Positions 32,369 through 40,304 are shown, counted from the stretch's first letter. The stretch: 64,000 nucleotides of DNA from Acidobacteriota bacterium (GCA_030697165.1 JAUYQQ010000002.1:62001-126000), one strand, 5' to 3'. Translations and numbers: made by a program. The notes: generated by a model not told the origin, from the letters alone.

Positions 32369-33931
32369 GTGTTCGCCGCCGCCGCCCTGCTGCTGCTGAA
32401 CGCGTCGCTCACGTTCGGCAACGTGTGGCCCACCCCGAAAATTCGTTGGGAGAATGCGTTGTCGGTGGAGCTCGCCGTGTGCGTACTGCTGCTGGCCGTC
32501 GCGCACCAACGGGCCGAGCGTCTGGCCCGGCGGGTGCTGCCGGTGCTGTGGGTGCTGCTGGTCGCAGGTCATTACCTCGATGTGACGGCCCCGGGTCTGT
32601 ACGGCCGCGACTTCAACCTCTATTGGGATTCCCGTCACCTGGGCAACGTCACCGCCATGCTGGCGCGCGCGGTGCCGGCGTGGCAAATCGTGGCGGCGGC
32701 GGCCGGCCTGGTGCTCGTCATCGCCGCCGTGTTCCTGCTCGCCCGGCTTGCCCTTCGGCATCTGGCCGCCGCAGTGCAGCATCGCCGCGCGCGTCTCCTG
32801 CTCGGGTCCGCTGCGTCACTCGTGATTGCATTGTTCACGCTGCAGCAGGTCACGTCGTTCGCGCAGCCGGCGTTTGCCGAGCCCGCGACCGGTGCCTACC
32901 TGCGCCAGGCGCGATACGTTGTCGCCATGACCGCAACCGGCGGCGCCTCGCCGGTGCTGGGCGACAGCCCGGACTTCGGCACGGCTGACTTGCGCGACCT
33001 GGACGGCGCCGATGTCGTGCTGGTGTTTCTCGAATCGTACGGCGCGGTCACGTTCGACAATCCGGAGTTCGCTGAAGTGCTGGCGGGGAGCCGGCGCAAT
33101 CTCGAAGCCGCCGTGGGCGACGCCGGGCGCGAGTTGATCTCGGCCTATGTGGAATCGCCGACCTTTGGCGCTTCGTCGTGGCTGGCACATCTCAGCCTGC
33201 TCACCGGCGTGAAGGTGACCGATCAGTACGAGTACACCTCGCTGATGGCATCATCCCGCGACACCATCGTGAGAGCATTCAGCCGCGGCGGCTACCGGAC
33301 CGTGGCGTTGATGCCGGGCATGCGCCAGCCGTGGCCCGAAGGCGCGTTCTACGGCTTCGACGTGATCTACGGTCGTGACTTGCTGGCGTACGAGGGCCCC
33401 GAGTTTGGCTGGTGGGGCATTCCCGATCAGTTTGCGCTGGCCAGGCTCGATGCGCTCGAACGCAGTGCTGCGTCGCGGGCGCCGCTGTTCGCGGTGTTTC
33501 CCACCAGCACCTCGCACGCGCCGTTTGGCCCGGTACCGCCGTTCTTGCCCGAGTGGTCACGCGCGCTGCAGAAGGACGGCTATCGTCCCGAGGACGTGAC
33601 GGCCGCTCCCGCGCCTGACCTTACCGATCTGGCGCCGAGCTACCTGCGCGCCATCGCCTACGGCTACGACACGCTGGCCGGCTACATCCGCGCGCATGCC
33701 GGCGAGAACCTGGTGCTGATCGTGATTGGCGACCACCAGCCTCCAGCGGCGGTGAGCGGCCGCACCGCGGTGCGCGACGTGCCGGTGCATGTCATTGCCA
33801 GTCGTCCCGAGTTGCTGCGCCGCCTGCGCGCGAGCGGCTTCCACGACGGCCTCGCACCCGTTCGGCCCGGGGCTGGCGAGATGCACGCGCTGGTCCCAGC
33901 GTTGCTGGAAGCTTTCAGCGTGCGGGAATGA
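32369..33931 (+). CDS. Sulfatase/LtaS-like membrane protein (alkaline-phosphatase superfamily)
   Basis: A 520-residue protein with about four N-terminal membrane spans and an extracytoplasmic domain from about 190. ADVVLVFLESYGAV has the Glu/Ser region of LtaS/OpgB-like phosphotransferases, SPTFGASSWLAHLSLLTGVKV the nucleophile region, GYRTVALMPGM.QPWPEG and FPTSTSHAPFGPVPPFL follow the family order, and IVIGDHQPP carries the metal-binding Asp-His. The GTG start lies three bases after ribA, implying one transcript. It may transfer or hydrolyse a phospho-head group; with the CDP-alcohol phosphatidyltransferase next door it hints at lipid or glycan decoration. Confidence 0.8.
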   Translation: MFAAAALLLLNASLTFGNVWPTPKIRWENALSVELAVCVLLLAVAHQRAERLARRVLPVLWVLLVAGHYLDVTAPGLYGRDFNLYWDSRHLGNVTAMLARAVPAWQIVAAAAGLVLVIAAVFLLARLALRHLAAAVQHRRARLLLGSAASLVIALFTLQQVTSFAQPAFAEPATGAYLRQARYVVAMTATGGASPVLGDSPDFGTADLRDLDGADVVLVFLESYGAVTFDNPEFAEVLAGSRRNLEAAVGDAGRELISAYVESPTFGASSWLAHLSLLTGVKVTDQYEYTSLMASSRDTIVRAFSRGGYRTVALMPGMRQPWPEGAFYGFDVIYGRDLLAYEGPEFGWWGIPDQFALARLDALERSAASRAPLFAVFPTSTSHAPFGPVPPFLPEWSRALQKDGYRPEDVTAAPAPDLTDLAPSYLRAIAYGYDTLAGYIRAHAGENLVLIVIGDHQPPAAVSGRTAVRDVPVHVIASRPELLRRLRASGFHDGLAPVRPGAGEMHALVPALLEAFSVRE

Positions 33932-33948
33932 TGCTTGTCCACGAACTT

Positions 33949-34053
33949 GCCACAGAGGGCGCAGACGACACAGAGCCAACCTCTTTAAATGCGATCAGGC
34001 TTCGAACTGGCGGACACGCCTTTTGAAGTATTTGACTCTGTGTTCTCTGTGGC
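33949..34053. repeat. Inverted CACAGAG repeat between convergent genes
   Basis: The left arm contains GCCACAGAG and ACACAGAG (33949-33975), the right arm CTCTGTGTTCTCTGTGGC (34036-34053). It fills the gap between two convergent stop codons and could act as a bidirectional terminator; the sequence type also occurs as a dispersed repeat in many genomes. Confidence 0.65.
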
Positions 34054-34062
34054 TGATTTCTG

Positions 34063-34728
34063 TCACCCCCTCGACAACCGCCTCACATCGATGGCAAACG
34101 ACCATACGAGCGTTGCCAATGTGACCGCCGCGACGACCGCACTGGCCGGCGCCGGAACCACCGGGGCAAGCGCCAGGCCCAGGCCGGCGAACTGCGCAAC
34201 GGCGACGCTCTTGCCTCGAAGTGTTGGTTTGAGCGGATTGTTCATCCACGGCAGTACCCACCCGGCCGCGACGAACGCGTAGCGCATCAACCCGCAGGCC
34301 AGCACCCACACCCCGGCCTTGTCGTACCGCCACACGAACAGCGACAGCACCAGGATCAGCAGGGCATCGACCTCGACGTCGAACCGGGCACCGAACATGC
34401 TGGCCAGGCCGGTTCGCCGCGCGAGCCAGCCGTCGAGACCATCAAGGGCGGCCAGGCAGGCGGTTGCCCCCACCACGAACCACGCGACTTCGTGGCTCGT
34501 TGGCTCCAGGAGCAGGGTCGCCGCTCGCGATACCACCGCCGCGCGGAGCATCGTGACGTAGTTGGCCGGCCCGAATCGCGCAAACGGATGATGGGCACCG
34601 ACCGTGGTCGCCGCCACCGCCATCATGACGGCGAATACCGATGCCGCTGCGGGCGAGGCAACGGCCAGGGCGAATGCGCCGACACCGCTCGCGAGCAGGA
34701 CCTGGGTGCGAAGAGGCAAGGACGGCAT
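34063..34728 (-). CDS. CDP-alcohol phosphatidyltransferase family protein
   Basis: A membrane protein of about 221 residues with six or so spans. The family motif DG-x2-(A/W)LARR-x8-G-x3-D-x3-D is present as DGLDGWLARRTGLASMFGARFDVEVDA, giving the metal-binding Asp residues. Such enzymes move a phospho-alcohol from a CDP-linked donor to an alcohol in the membrane. The start is uncertain: ATG at 34728 is preceded by GATACA and no ribosome site. The open frame to 34803 runs over the GGGAGTC repeat and the neighbouring start. Confidence 0.8.
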   Translation of the reverse strand: MPSLPLRTQVLLASGVGAFALAVASPAAASVFAVMMAVAATTVGAHHPFARFGPANYVTMLRAAVVSRAATLLLEPTSHEVAWFVVGATACLAALDGLDGWLARRTGLASMFGARFDVEVDALLILVLSLFVWRYDKAGVWVLACGLMRYAFVAAGWVLPWMNNPLKPTLRGKSVAVAQFAGLGLALAPVVPAPASAVVAAVTLATLVWSFAIDVRRLSRG

Positions 34729-34757
34729 TGTATCTGGGAGAGAATGGAAGACCCGGG

Positions 34758-34789
34758 CCGGGAGTCGGGAGTCGGGAACCGGGAGTCGG
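34758..34789. repeat. GGGAGTC tandem repeat between divergent genes
   Basis: Three to four GGGAGTC/GGGAACC units in tandem, the same units as in the inverted array at 13608-13687. Confidence 0.7.
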
Positions 34790-34802
34790 ATTGCAAAGTG
34801 CA

Positions 34803-35774
34803 ATGAATACAGAATCCAGGGCGTTTTGGGTGGTTGAGCCCGGGCGCGGTGAGATCAGGACTGAAGAACTGCGTACCCCCGGGGGCGACGAGGTCGTGGT
34901 GCGCGCGCTCTACAGCGGCATCAGCCGCGGCACCGAGGCGCTGGTTTTCAACGGCCGCGTTCCGCAGACCGAGTGGACCCGCATGCGGGCGCCGTTCCAG
35001 GTGGGCGAATTTCCCGCGCCGGTGAAGTACGGCTACTCCCTGACCGGCATCGTCGAACAGGGTTCCGCAGACCTGGTGGGCCGCCATGTGTTCGTGCTGC
35101 ATCCGCACCAGACTCGCTTCGTGGTGTCCGCCACGGCCGTGGCTGTCATTCCTGATGACGTACCTCCGGCCCGGGCGGTGCTGGCCGCGAACCTCGAGAC
35201 GGCTCTCAACGGTATTTGGGACGCCCGGCCGCACGTCGGCGATCGCATCACCGTGATCGGCGCCGGCACCGTCGGCATGCTCACCGCGTGGCTGGCCAGC
35301 CGCCTCCCCGAATGTGTCGTTGAGCTGGTAGACACCAACCCGCAACGCGCGGCGGTGGCGCGCGCGTTGGGCGTGCCGTTCGCCACGCCAGAGACGGCCG
35401 CCGGCGAGGCCGATGTCGTCATCCACGCCAGCGGGTCGCCATCAGGACTCGAGCTGGCGCTGACCCTGGCCGCGCTCGAGGCGACCATTGTCGAGATGAG
35501 CTGGTTCGGCGATCAAGCCGTGACCGTGCCGCTCGGCGGCGCGTTTCACTCGAAGCGCCTGACCATCGCCTCGTCGCAGGTGGGTCGCATTGCCCCGGCG
35601 CAGCGCGCAAGGTGGGACCATCGCCGCCGGATGCAGCTGGCGCTAGGCATGCTTCGCGATCCGGCGCTCGATGCGCTGATCACCGGCGAGAGTCCGTTCG
35701 AGACGCTGCCGGAGGTGATGGCCGGCCTGGCGCAATCTTCAGGCGATGTGTTGTGCCATCGCATCCGGTATTAG
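34803..35774 (+). CDS. MDR-type (zinc-binding alcohol dehydrogenase-like) oxidoreductase
   Basis: A 323-residue medium-chain dehydrogenase/reductase. RALYSGISRGTEALVFNGRVP, GYSLTGIVEQGSADLVGRHVFVLHPHQTRFV and the nucleotide-binding IGAGTVGMLTAWLASRL are seen; GSPSGLELAL and VEMSWFG follow. The usual structural-zinc Cys cluster is absent and the catalytic Cys-His set is not evident, so it may be zinc-independent. This subfamily is commonly found beside a PTPS-like gene and a glycosyltransferase, as here. Start ATG at 34803; upstream frame is antisense to the neighbouring gene. Confidence 0.82.
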   Translation: MNTESRAFWVVEPGRGEIRTEELRTPGGDEVVVRALYSGISRGTEALVFNGRVPQTEWTRMRAPFQVGEFPAPVKYGYSLTGIVEQGSADLVGRHVFVLHPHQTRFVVSATAVAVIPDDVPPARAVLAANLETALNGIWDARPHVGDRITVIGAGTVGMLTAWLASRLPECVVELVDTNPQRAAVARALGVPFATPETAAGEADVVIHASGSPSGLELALTLAALEATIVEMSWFGDQAVTVPLGGAFHSKRLTIASSQVGRIAPAQRARWDHRRRMQLALGMLRDPALDALITGESPFETLPEVMAGLAQSSGDVLCHRIRY

Positions 35775-35797
35775 CCCGTGTTCTCTGCCATGCGTCA

Positions 35798-35828
35798 CAC
35801 AGAACCACGGAAACACAGAACCACGGAA
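35798..35828. repeat. Direct repeat, two copies of CACAGAACCACGGAA
   Basis: Copies at 35798-35812 and 35814-35828 (period 16) in the gap between the MDR gene and the PTPS-like gene. Purpose unknown. Confidence 0.7.
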
Positions 35829-35937
35829 CCTCGTTTGGCCACAAAGATTGTCGGCACTTCAGTGATTCGGTGCTTCAGTGCGAGGCATTTGTGAGATACC
35901 CCGCAATCATTCACCAAGACAACGGAAGGAACACTCG

Positions 35938-36348
35938 ATGTACTACGTAACGGTGCGCGACCACATCATGATCGCGCACAGCTTCAGGGGCGAGGTGTTC
36001 GGTCCCGCCCAGCGCCTGCACGGTGCGACCTATGTGGTCGACGCCGAGTTCCGCCGCCCCGATCTCGACGCCGACGGGATCGTCGTCGATATTGGCCGCG
36101 CCGGCGAGGCGCTGAAGAAGGCGCTGGCCGACCTGAACTTCCGCAACCTGGACGAGGTGCCGGAATTCAAGGGCAAGAACACCACCACTGAGTTCATCGC
36201 ACGAACCGTGTTCGACCGGATGGTGGCGGCGATCCACCGCGGTGATTTGGGTCCCGGCGCCGGCGCGGTGGAAAGCTTGCGCGTGACACTGCAGGAATCG
36301 CACGTGGCATCGGCCGCGTACGAAGGCCGCGTCGGCGCCGCAGACTGA
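35938..36348 (+). CDS. Diverged 6-pyruvoyl-tetrahydropterin synthase/QueD-like protein
   Basis: A 136-residue T-fold protein. [29 protein letters not shown] aligns with the zinc and substrate region of PTPS/Que[47 protein letters not shown] with the rest, and the C-terminal LRVTLQES contains the pterin-anchoring Glu. Two of three zinc His are there (His14, His28) but the HGH motif reads HGA, and the position of the catalytic Cys (four before His28) is Ala24. It cannot work like a canonical PTPS, yet the substrate-binding Glu is kept. GGAAGGA precedes the ATG. Sits between MDR and GT4 genes. Confidence 0.87.
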   Translation: MYYVTVRDHIMIAHSFRGEVFGPAQRLHGATYVVDAEFRRPDLDADGIVVDIGRAGEALKKALADLNFRNLDEVPEFKGKNTTTEFIARTVFDRMVAAIHRGDLGPGAGAVESLRVTLQESHVASAAYEGRVGAAD

Positions 36349-36349
36349 T

Positions 36350-36383
36350 CACAGCCGCAGATTCAAACACAGCCGCAGATTCA
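36350..36383. repeat. Direct repeat, two copies of CACAGCCGCAGATTCA
   Basis: Copies at 36350-36365 and 36368-36383 between the PTPS-like stop and the glycosyltransferase start. No ribosome site is visible in the remaining 12 bases. Confidence 0.75.
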
Positions 36384-36395
36384 GAATAAGACCTG

Positions 36396-37451
36396 ATGAA
36401 ATCAGCAGTGTTTGTCGTGCCCGGGTCGATTGCCGCCAGGACCGGCGGCTCGATCTACGACCGGCGCATGGTCGATGGCTTGCGCCGGCGTGGCTGGGAC
36501 ATCACGGTCGTGGAACTTGCGGGCGACTTTCCGCAGCCCTCGGCGGAGGCGGTGACAGGCGCGGCCGCGGCCCTGGCGGCGCTGCCAGACGCCGCGCTGG
36601 TGGTGATGGATGGCCTCGCACTCAGTGCCCTCCCAGAGGTCATCGAACGCGAGGCCGCGCGCTTGCGCATCGTCGCACTCGTCCACCTGCCGCTTGCCGC
36701 TGACGTAAGCATCGATGCCGAAACCCGCGATCGGCTGGCGGTCGCGGAGCAGCGTGCCCTCGCCGCGTCGGCGCTGATTGTCGTCACCGGTGCGGCCACT
36801 CTTGGCCTGCTCGAACCCTATGCACTGCCGCGCGATCGCGTGGTTGTGGTCGAACCCGGCACTGACCCGGCACCGCAGGCCAAGGGCTCTGACGGCGCTC
36901 GCGTGCACCTGCTGTGCGTGGCGACGGTCAACGCCGGGAAAGGACATGATGTGCTGTTCGAGGCGCTGGCAGCCGTGCCGAATCGAGCGTGGCGCCTCAC
37001 GTGCGCCGGAAGCCTGACGCGTGATCACGCGACCGTTGACCGCGTTCGCAGCCTCGTGTGGCAGCTTGGACTCGACGATCGGGTGACGCTCGCCGGAGAG
37101 CTGGATGCCGAAGCACTCGTGACCTGCTATGACTCTGCCGATGTGTTCGTCCTGGCCACGCGCCGCGAGACCTACGGCATGGCCGTGGCCGAGGCGCTGG
37201 CGCGCGGACTGCCAGTGGTGAGTACGACGACGGGAGCGATTCCCGATCTCGTTGGCGCCGACGCCGGCGTGGTGGTGCCACCGGGTGAGGTGGCGCCACT
37301 TGCGGAAGCGCTGTCGCGCGTCATCGGCGACGCGGATCTTCGCGCCCGGATGGCAGCCGGCGCGCGCGAGGTTCGCGATCGCCTGCCAGTGTGGGAGGTG
37401 GCAGCCGCCCGGATGGACGCTGCTCTTCAGAAACTCAATTCCCATGTCTGA
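36396..37451 (+). CDS. Glycosyltransferase family 4-like protein
   Basis: A 351-residue GT-B enzyme. The N-terminal half opens MKSAVFVVPGSIAARTGGSIYDRRM, the C-terminal half has LLCVATVNAGKGHDVLFEAL, VTLAGELDAEALVTCYDSADVFVLATRRETYGMAVAEALARGLPVVST, with the E-x7-E type nucleotide-sugar motif at ETYGMAVAEAL. It probably glycosylates a small molecule or lipid made by the surrounding cluster. It overlaps the first methyltransferase by 8 bases. Confidence 0.88.
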   Translation: MKSAVFVVPGSIAARTGGSIYDRRMVDGLRRRGWDITVVELAGDFPQPSAEAVTGAAAALAALPDAALVVMDGLALSALPEVIEREAARLRIVALVHLPLAADVSIDAETRDRLAVAEQRALAASALIVVTGAATLGLLEPYALPRDRVVVVEPGTDPAPQAKGSDGARVHLLCVATVNAGKGHDVLFEALAAVPNRAWRLTCAGSLTRDHATVDRVRSLVWQLGLDDRVTLAGELDAEALVTCYDSADVFVLATRRETYGMAVAEALARGLPVVSTTTGAIPDLVGADAGVVVPPGEVAPLAEALSRVIGDADLRARMAAGAREVRDRLPVWEVAAARMDAALQKLNSHV

Positions 37452-38352
37452 AACTCTTGGCGACTGGCTGAAGCTGCGCGAGGCGGCCGATTGGGAAGCG
37501 CGGTCGTCGCGGCTCGTCCAACGGGTTGTCGACGCGGCGCCCCAGGAAGGGGCGCCCTACAACGTTCTGGATCTCGGCACCGGCACCGGATCCAACGTTC
37601 GTTACCTGGCCGATCGCCTGCCGGGTCACCAGCATTGGCTGGTTGTAGACCGGAGCCCGGACTTGCTCGCCCTGGTGACCAATCGCACCGCGTCCTGGGC
37701 CGCGTCGCGCGGCTACGAATGCCGCGCAACGGCGACGGGACTACACGTGCGTCACGAGACGCTGGACTGCGAGATCGAAACACGGCAGCGCGACCTTCGG
37801 GTGCTGGACGACCCCGGACTGTTCGCGGGTCGGCAGCTGGTGACGGCATCGGCGCTGCTGGATCTCGTGTCCGAGTCGTGGCTCCAGTCGCTCGCCGCGC
37901 GGTGCCGGGACGCGGGCGCCGCCGTGCTGTTTGCCCTCACCTATAACGGCGAATCATCGTGTTCGCCGGCGGAGCCCGAAGACGAGCTCATTCGGGAGCT
38001 GCTGAATCAGCACCAACACACCGACAAGGGTCTTGGTGGCATCGCCGCCGGCCCAGACGCGGTGGCCTGCGCCGAACGCTGCTTCATCGACGTTGGCTAC
38101 CAGGTTCACATCGAGCCCGCCGACTGGAACATCGGACCCGCGCACGCCGACATGCAGCGCTACCTGATCAACGATTGGGCGAGTGCCGCCAGCGAGTTGG
38201 CGCTCGTTAGGCAACCCCAAGAAGGGGTTGCCTCCACCGGTCCCAGCTGGATCACCGGTTGGCGAGATCGCCGGCTCGCACACATTGATGCCGGACGATC
38301 ACGCATCACCGTTCGCCATCACGATCTCGCCGCCTGGCCGGCGACACCATGA
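37444..38352 (+). CDS. Class I SAM-dependent methyltransferase (first of two)
   Basis: A 302-residue protein with the SAM motif VLDLGTGTGSNVRYLADRL, an acidic end of strand 2 (LVVDRSPDLL), and a strand-4 region LVTASALLDLVSESWL. The start ATG at 37444 overlaps the GT4 stop; the longer frame is a shadow of GT4. Residues encoded at 38209-38233 (VRQPQEGVAS) come from a perfect 10-5-10 palindrome inside the gene, which looks like an in-frame inserted repeat. Its stop overlaps the next methyltransferase (ATGA). Methyl acceptor unknown. Confidence 0.85.
   Translation: MSETLGDWLKLREAADWEARSSRLVQRVVDAAPQEGAPYNVLDLGTGTGSNVRYLADRLPGHQHWLVVDRSPDLLALVTNRTASWAASRGYECRATATGLHVRHETLDCEIETRQRDLRVLDDPGLFAGRQLVTASALLDLVSESWLQSLAARCRDAGAAVLFALTYNGESSCSPAEPEDELIRELLNQHQHTDKGLGGIAAGPDAVACAERCFIDVGYQVHIEPADWNIGPAHADMQRYLINDWASAASELALVRQPQEGVASTGPSWITGWRDRRLAHIDAGRSRITVRHHDLAAWPATP
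38209..38233. repeat. Perfect hairpin-forming palindrome inside a coding region
   Basis: AGGCAACCCC-AAGAA-GGGGTTGCCT, read in frame in the first methyltransferase. It looks like a REP-type insertion tolerated near the protein's C-terminus. Confidence 0.8.
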
Positions 38353-39206
38353 CCGCGCCACCGGCACCCCGATTCGACCCAGCGCAAGTCCGCGATTACT
38401 ACGATCGTCACTCAGCCACCTTTGTGTCCCGCGGCCAGGGTGGCGGCGCCATCCATCGCGCCGTGTGGGGGCCAGGGGTCAGCCACCGTGCCCAGGCGTT
38501 TCACTACGTTGAGGATCGGATCGCGGAGATCGCGCAATCCCTGGCTGCGCCCGCTGGACACCCGCTCCACATCGTCGACCTCGGGTGCGGCGTTGCTGGA
38601 AGTGCGTGCTACCTGGCCGAGCGCCTGCCAGTACGGGTCACCGGCATCACGCTCAGCCCGGTGCAGGCCCGAATCGCTCACGCCCGCATCCGTGAAGCCG
38701 GCCTCTCGGATCGGGTGGCATGTCTGGTCGGCGACTACAACGACCTCCCGGAGGTCGGCACAGCGGATCTCGCGTATGCGATTGAGTCGTTTGTGCACGG
38801 CCCCGAGCCCGATCGCTTCTTCGCGCAGTGCCGGCGGCTGTTGAGACCTGGTGGAGTGCTTGTGATCTGCGACGACTTTCTCCGTCCCACCACGGATCCG
38901 CGCGCGGCCCGCGCCATCGAGCGTTTCTGCCGCGGCTGGCATGTCAACACGCTGCTGGATCGCGACGCACTGCAGGCGCTGGCGCAAGCCCACCGCTTTA
39001 GCCACGACTCGACCGTGGATCTGTCGCCCTACCTGGAACTTGGTCGCGCCCGTGACCGACTGCTGAGCGCGCTGCTGCCGTTGCTGAACTTGCTGCCGAT
39101 CAACTCCGGCCGATTCGATTACGTGAATGGTGGCAGCGCCTTGCAGGAATGCCTGGCGCAGGGCTGGATCGCGTACGAGATGGTGACGTTTCGCGCGCCT
39201 AGGTAA
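38349..39206 (+). CDS. Class I SAM-dependent methyltransferase (second of two)
   Basis: A 285-residue protein of the small-molecule methyltransferase type: VRDYYDRHSATFV at the start, IVDLGCGVAGSACYLAERL (SAM motif I), GITLSPVQARIAHARI, GDYNDLPEVGTADLAYAIESFVHGPEPDRFF and RLLRPGGVLVICDDF, as in sterol/coq/mycolate-like C- or O-methyltransferases. Coupled to the first methyltransferase by an ATGA overlap. It ends four bases from the convergent RibD-like gene. Confidence 0.9.
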   Translation: MTAPPAPRFDPAQVRDYYDRHSATFVSRGQGGGAIHRAVWGPGVSHRAQAFHYVEDRIAEIAQSLAAPAGHPLHIVDLGCGVAGSACYLAERLPVRVTGITLSPVQARIAHARIREAGLSDRVACLVGDYNDLPEVGTADLAYAIESFVHGPEPDRFFAQCRRLLRPGGVLVICDDFLRPTTDPRAARAIERFCRGWHVNTLLDRDALQALAQAHRFSHDSTVDLSPYLELGRARDRLLSALLPLLNLLPINSGRFDYVNGGSALQECLAQGWIAYEMVTFRAPR

Positions 39207-39209
39207 CGC

Positions 39210-40175
39210 CTAGATCACTCGCGTGACGGCCGGAGCGCGGTCGGCCGCGTGATCGGTGTTGGTCTGCGAATCCAGCTCGCAGTCGAACAGCACGTCGCCG
39301 CCCATCCGGAACACACGATAGCCAGGGCGGAGGCAGTCGCGCAGGCGCTCCTGCGGCGCCAGCCGAATGGCGGGCCGGCCGTCGCCGATCAACACCGGCG
39401 CGATCGCGAGTTGCAGGCGGTCCAGCAAGTCCGCTGCCAGAAACGCCGACACCGTGACGCCACCGCCTTCAACGAACACGCGCCCGCAGCCGCGCGCCCG
39501 CAGCAGCGCCAGCAGTTCCGCTACGCCCCCCGGGCCTTCGGCAACGCCGATGGCGGTGGCATCGCCCACCTGCGTTTCGCCTGACGCCAGCCGTGATTGT
39601 TCGCAGACATAGAGTGTCGGGGCCGCGCCATCGGTGAAGAGCTTGAAGGTCGGTGCGAGCCGCCGGCCCGGGTCGTAGATCACGCGCAGTGGGTGTGGCC
39701 CGCTCACGTGCCGGGTCGTCAGCTGCGGATCGTCCGCGGCCACCGTGCCGGCACCAACCACGACCGCGTCGCACAACGCCCGCATGCGATGCAGGTGGAC
39801 GATGTTGCCGCCGCCGGTGACGAACTGCGAATCACCGGAATGAGTGGCGATGAACCCGTCGAGGCTCTGGCCAAGATGTCCAACGGTCATCGGCCGTGAA
39901 GTCGTTGCGCTGCAAATGGGGAGGTAGAGATCGAGCAGGTCTGCCAGAGGGCTGTCGACCGGCAGCCGCGAGTGCCAACCGGAGCCCGGCTGCCACTCGA
40001 GCACGGCACGGTCGGCATCACCGGTCACCGGTTGCAGCTTCGTGCCGTCCAGCGAGAACGACTGTGCCCGCCCATCACGCTCCAGGTCGCCGGCCATGGC
40101 GCTGGCCGCGAGCAGCAGGGGCCAGGTGGCGTCGGCGGCTAACGCCGATGGCGACGAAATGCTTTCTGGCGACAC
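39210..40175 (-). CDS. RibD C-terminal (reductase) domain protein with an unknown N-terminal extension
   Basis: A protein of about 321 residues. From about residue 95 it matches the RibD reductase/DHFR-like fold: MTVGHLGQSLDGFIAT, LHRMRALCDAVVVGAGTVAADDPQLTTRHV, HPLRVIYDPGRRL, VFVEGGGVTVSAFLAADLLDRLQLAIAPVLIGDGRPAI. The RibD deaminase half is absent; instead about 95 residues without recognised similarity precede the domain. It likely reduces a ribosylamino-pyrimidine with NADPH. The GTG start at 40175 lacks a well-spaced ribosome site and could be wrong. It converges on the methyltransferases and diverges from the pyrC leader. Confidence 0.85.
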   Translation of the reverse strand: MSPESISSPSALAADATWPLLLAASAMAGDLERDGRAQSFSLDGTKLQPVTGDADRAVLEWQPGSGWHSRLPVDSPLADLLDLYLPICSATTSRPMTVGHLGQSLDGFIATHSGDSQFVTGGGNIVHLHRMRALCDAVVVGAGTVAADDPQLTTRHVSGPHPLRVIYDPGRRLAPTFKLFTDGAAPTLYVCEQSRLASGETQVGDATAIGVAEGPGGVAELLALLRARGCGRVFVEGGGVTVSAFLAADLLDRLQLAIAPVLIGDGRPAIRLAPQERLRDCLRPGYRVFRMGGDVLFDCELDSQTNTDHAADRAPAVTRVI

Positions 40176-40205
40176 CTCCCATCACTATGCCATACTCACC
40201 AGCGT

Positions 40206-40238
40206 CTCTTTAACGCGGGCCCGCGAGCCCGAGAAGAG
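40206..40238 (+). promoter_or_regulatory. PyrR-binding RNA element in the pyrC leader
   Basis: CTCTTTAA ... GAAGAG encloses CGGGCCCGCGAGCCCG, matching both the 30127-30160 element and the known PyrR loop consensus. The closing strand AAGAGG is the ribosome site of the 19-codon upstream ORF at 40245. Confidence 0.82.
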
Positions 40239-40244
40239 GTGTCC

Positions 40245-40304
40245 ATGACCACTTTCCTGTCACCCGGGCGGCGTACGCCGCACATGCTCCTCACACACCT
40301 ATGA
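40245..40304 (+). CDS. 19-codon leader ORF overlapping the pyrC start
   Basis: The frame encodes MTTFLSPGRRTPHMLLTHL and ends in a TGA that overlaps the pyrC ATG as ATGA. Its start is seven bases after AAGAGG, the 3' strand of the PyrR element, whereas pyrC itself has no ribosome site. The simplest reading is that ribosomes enter here and reinitiate at pyrC, so PyrR binding would silence both. The peptide itself may have no function. The call rests on position only. Confidence 0.6.
   Translation: MTTFLSPGRRTPHMLLTHL

Noticed and set aside
33978-34000. A third PyrR-type element (CTCTTTAAATGCG)
   Set aside because: Only the first eight bases match; the GNCCNGNGAG loop and the closing strand are missing and it lies between convergent genes.
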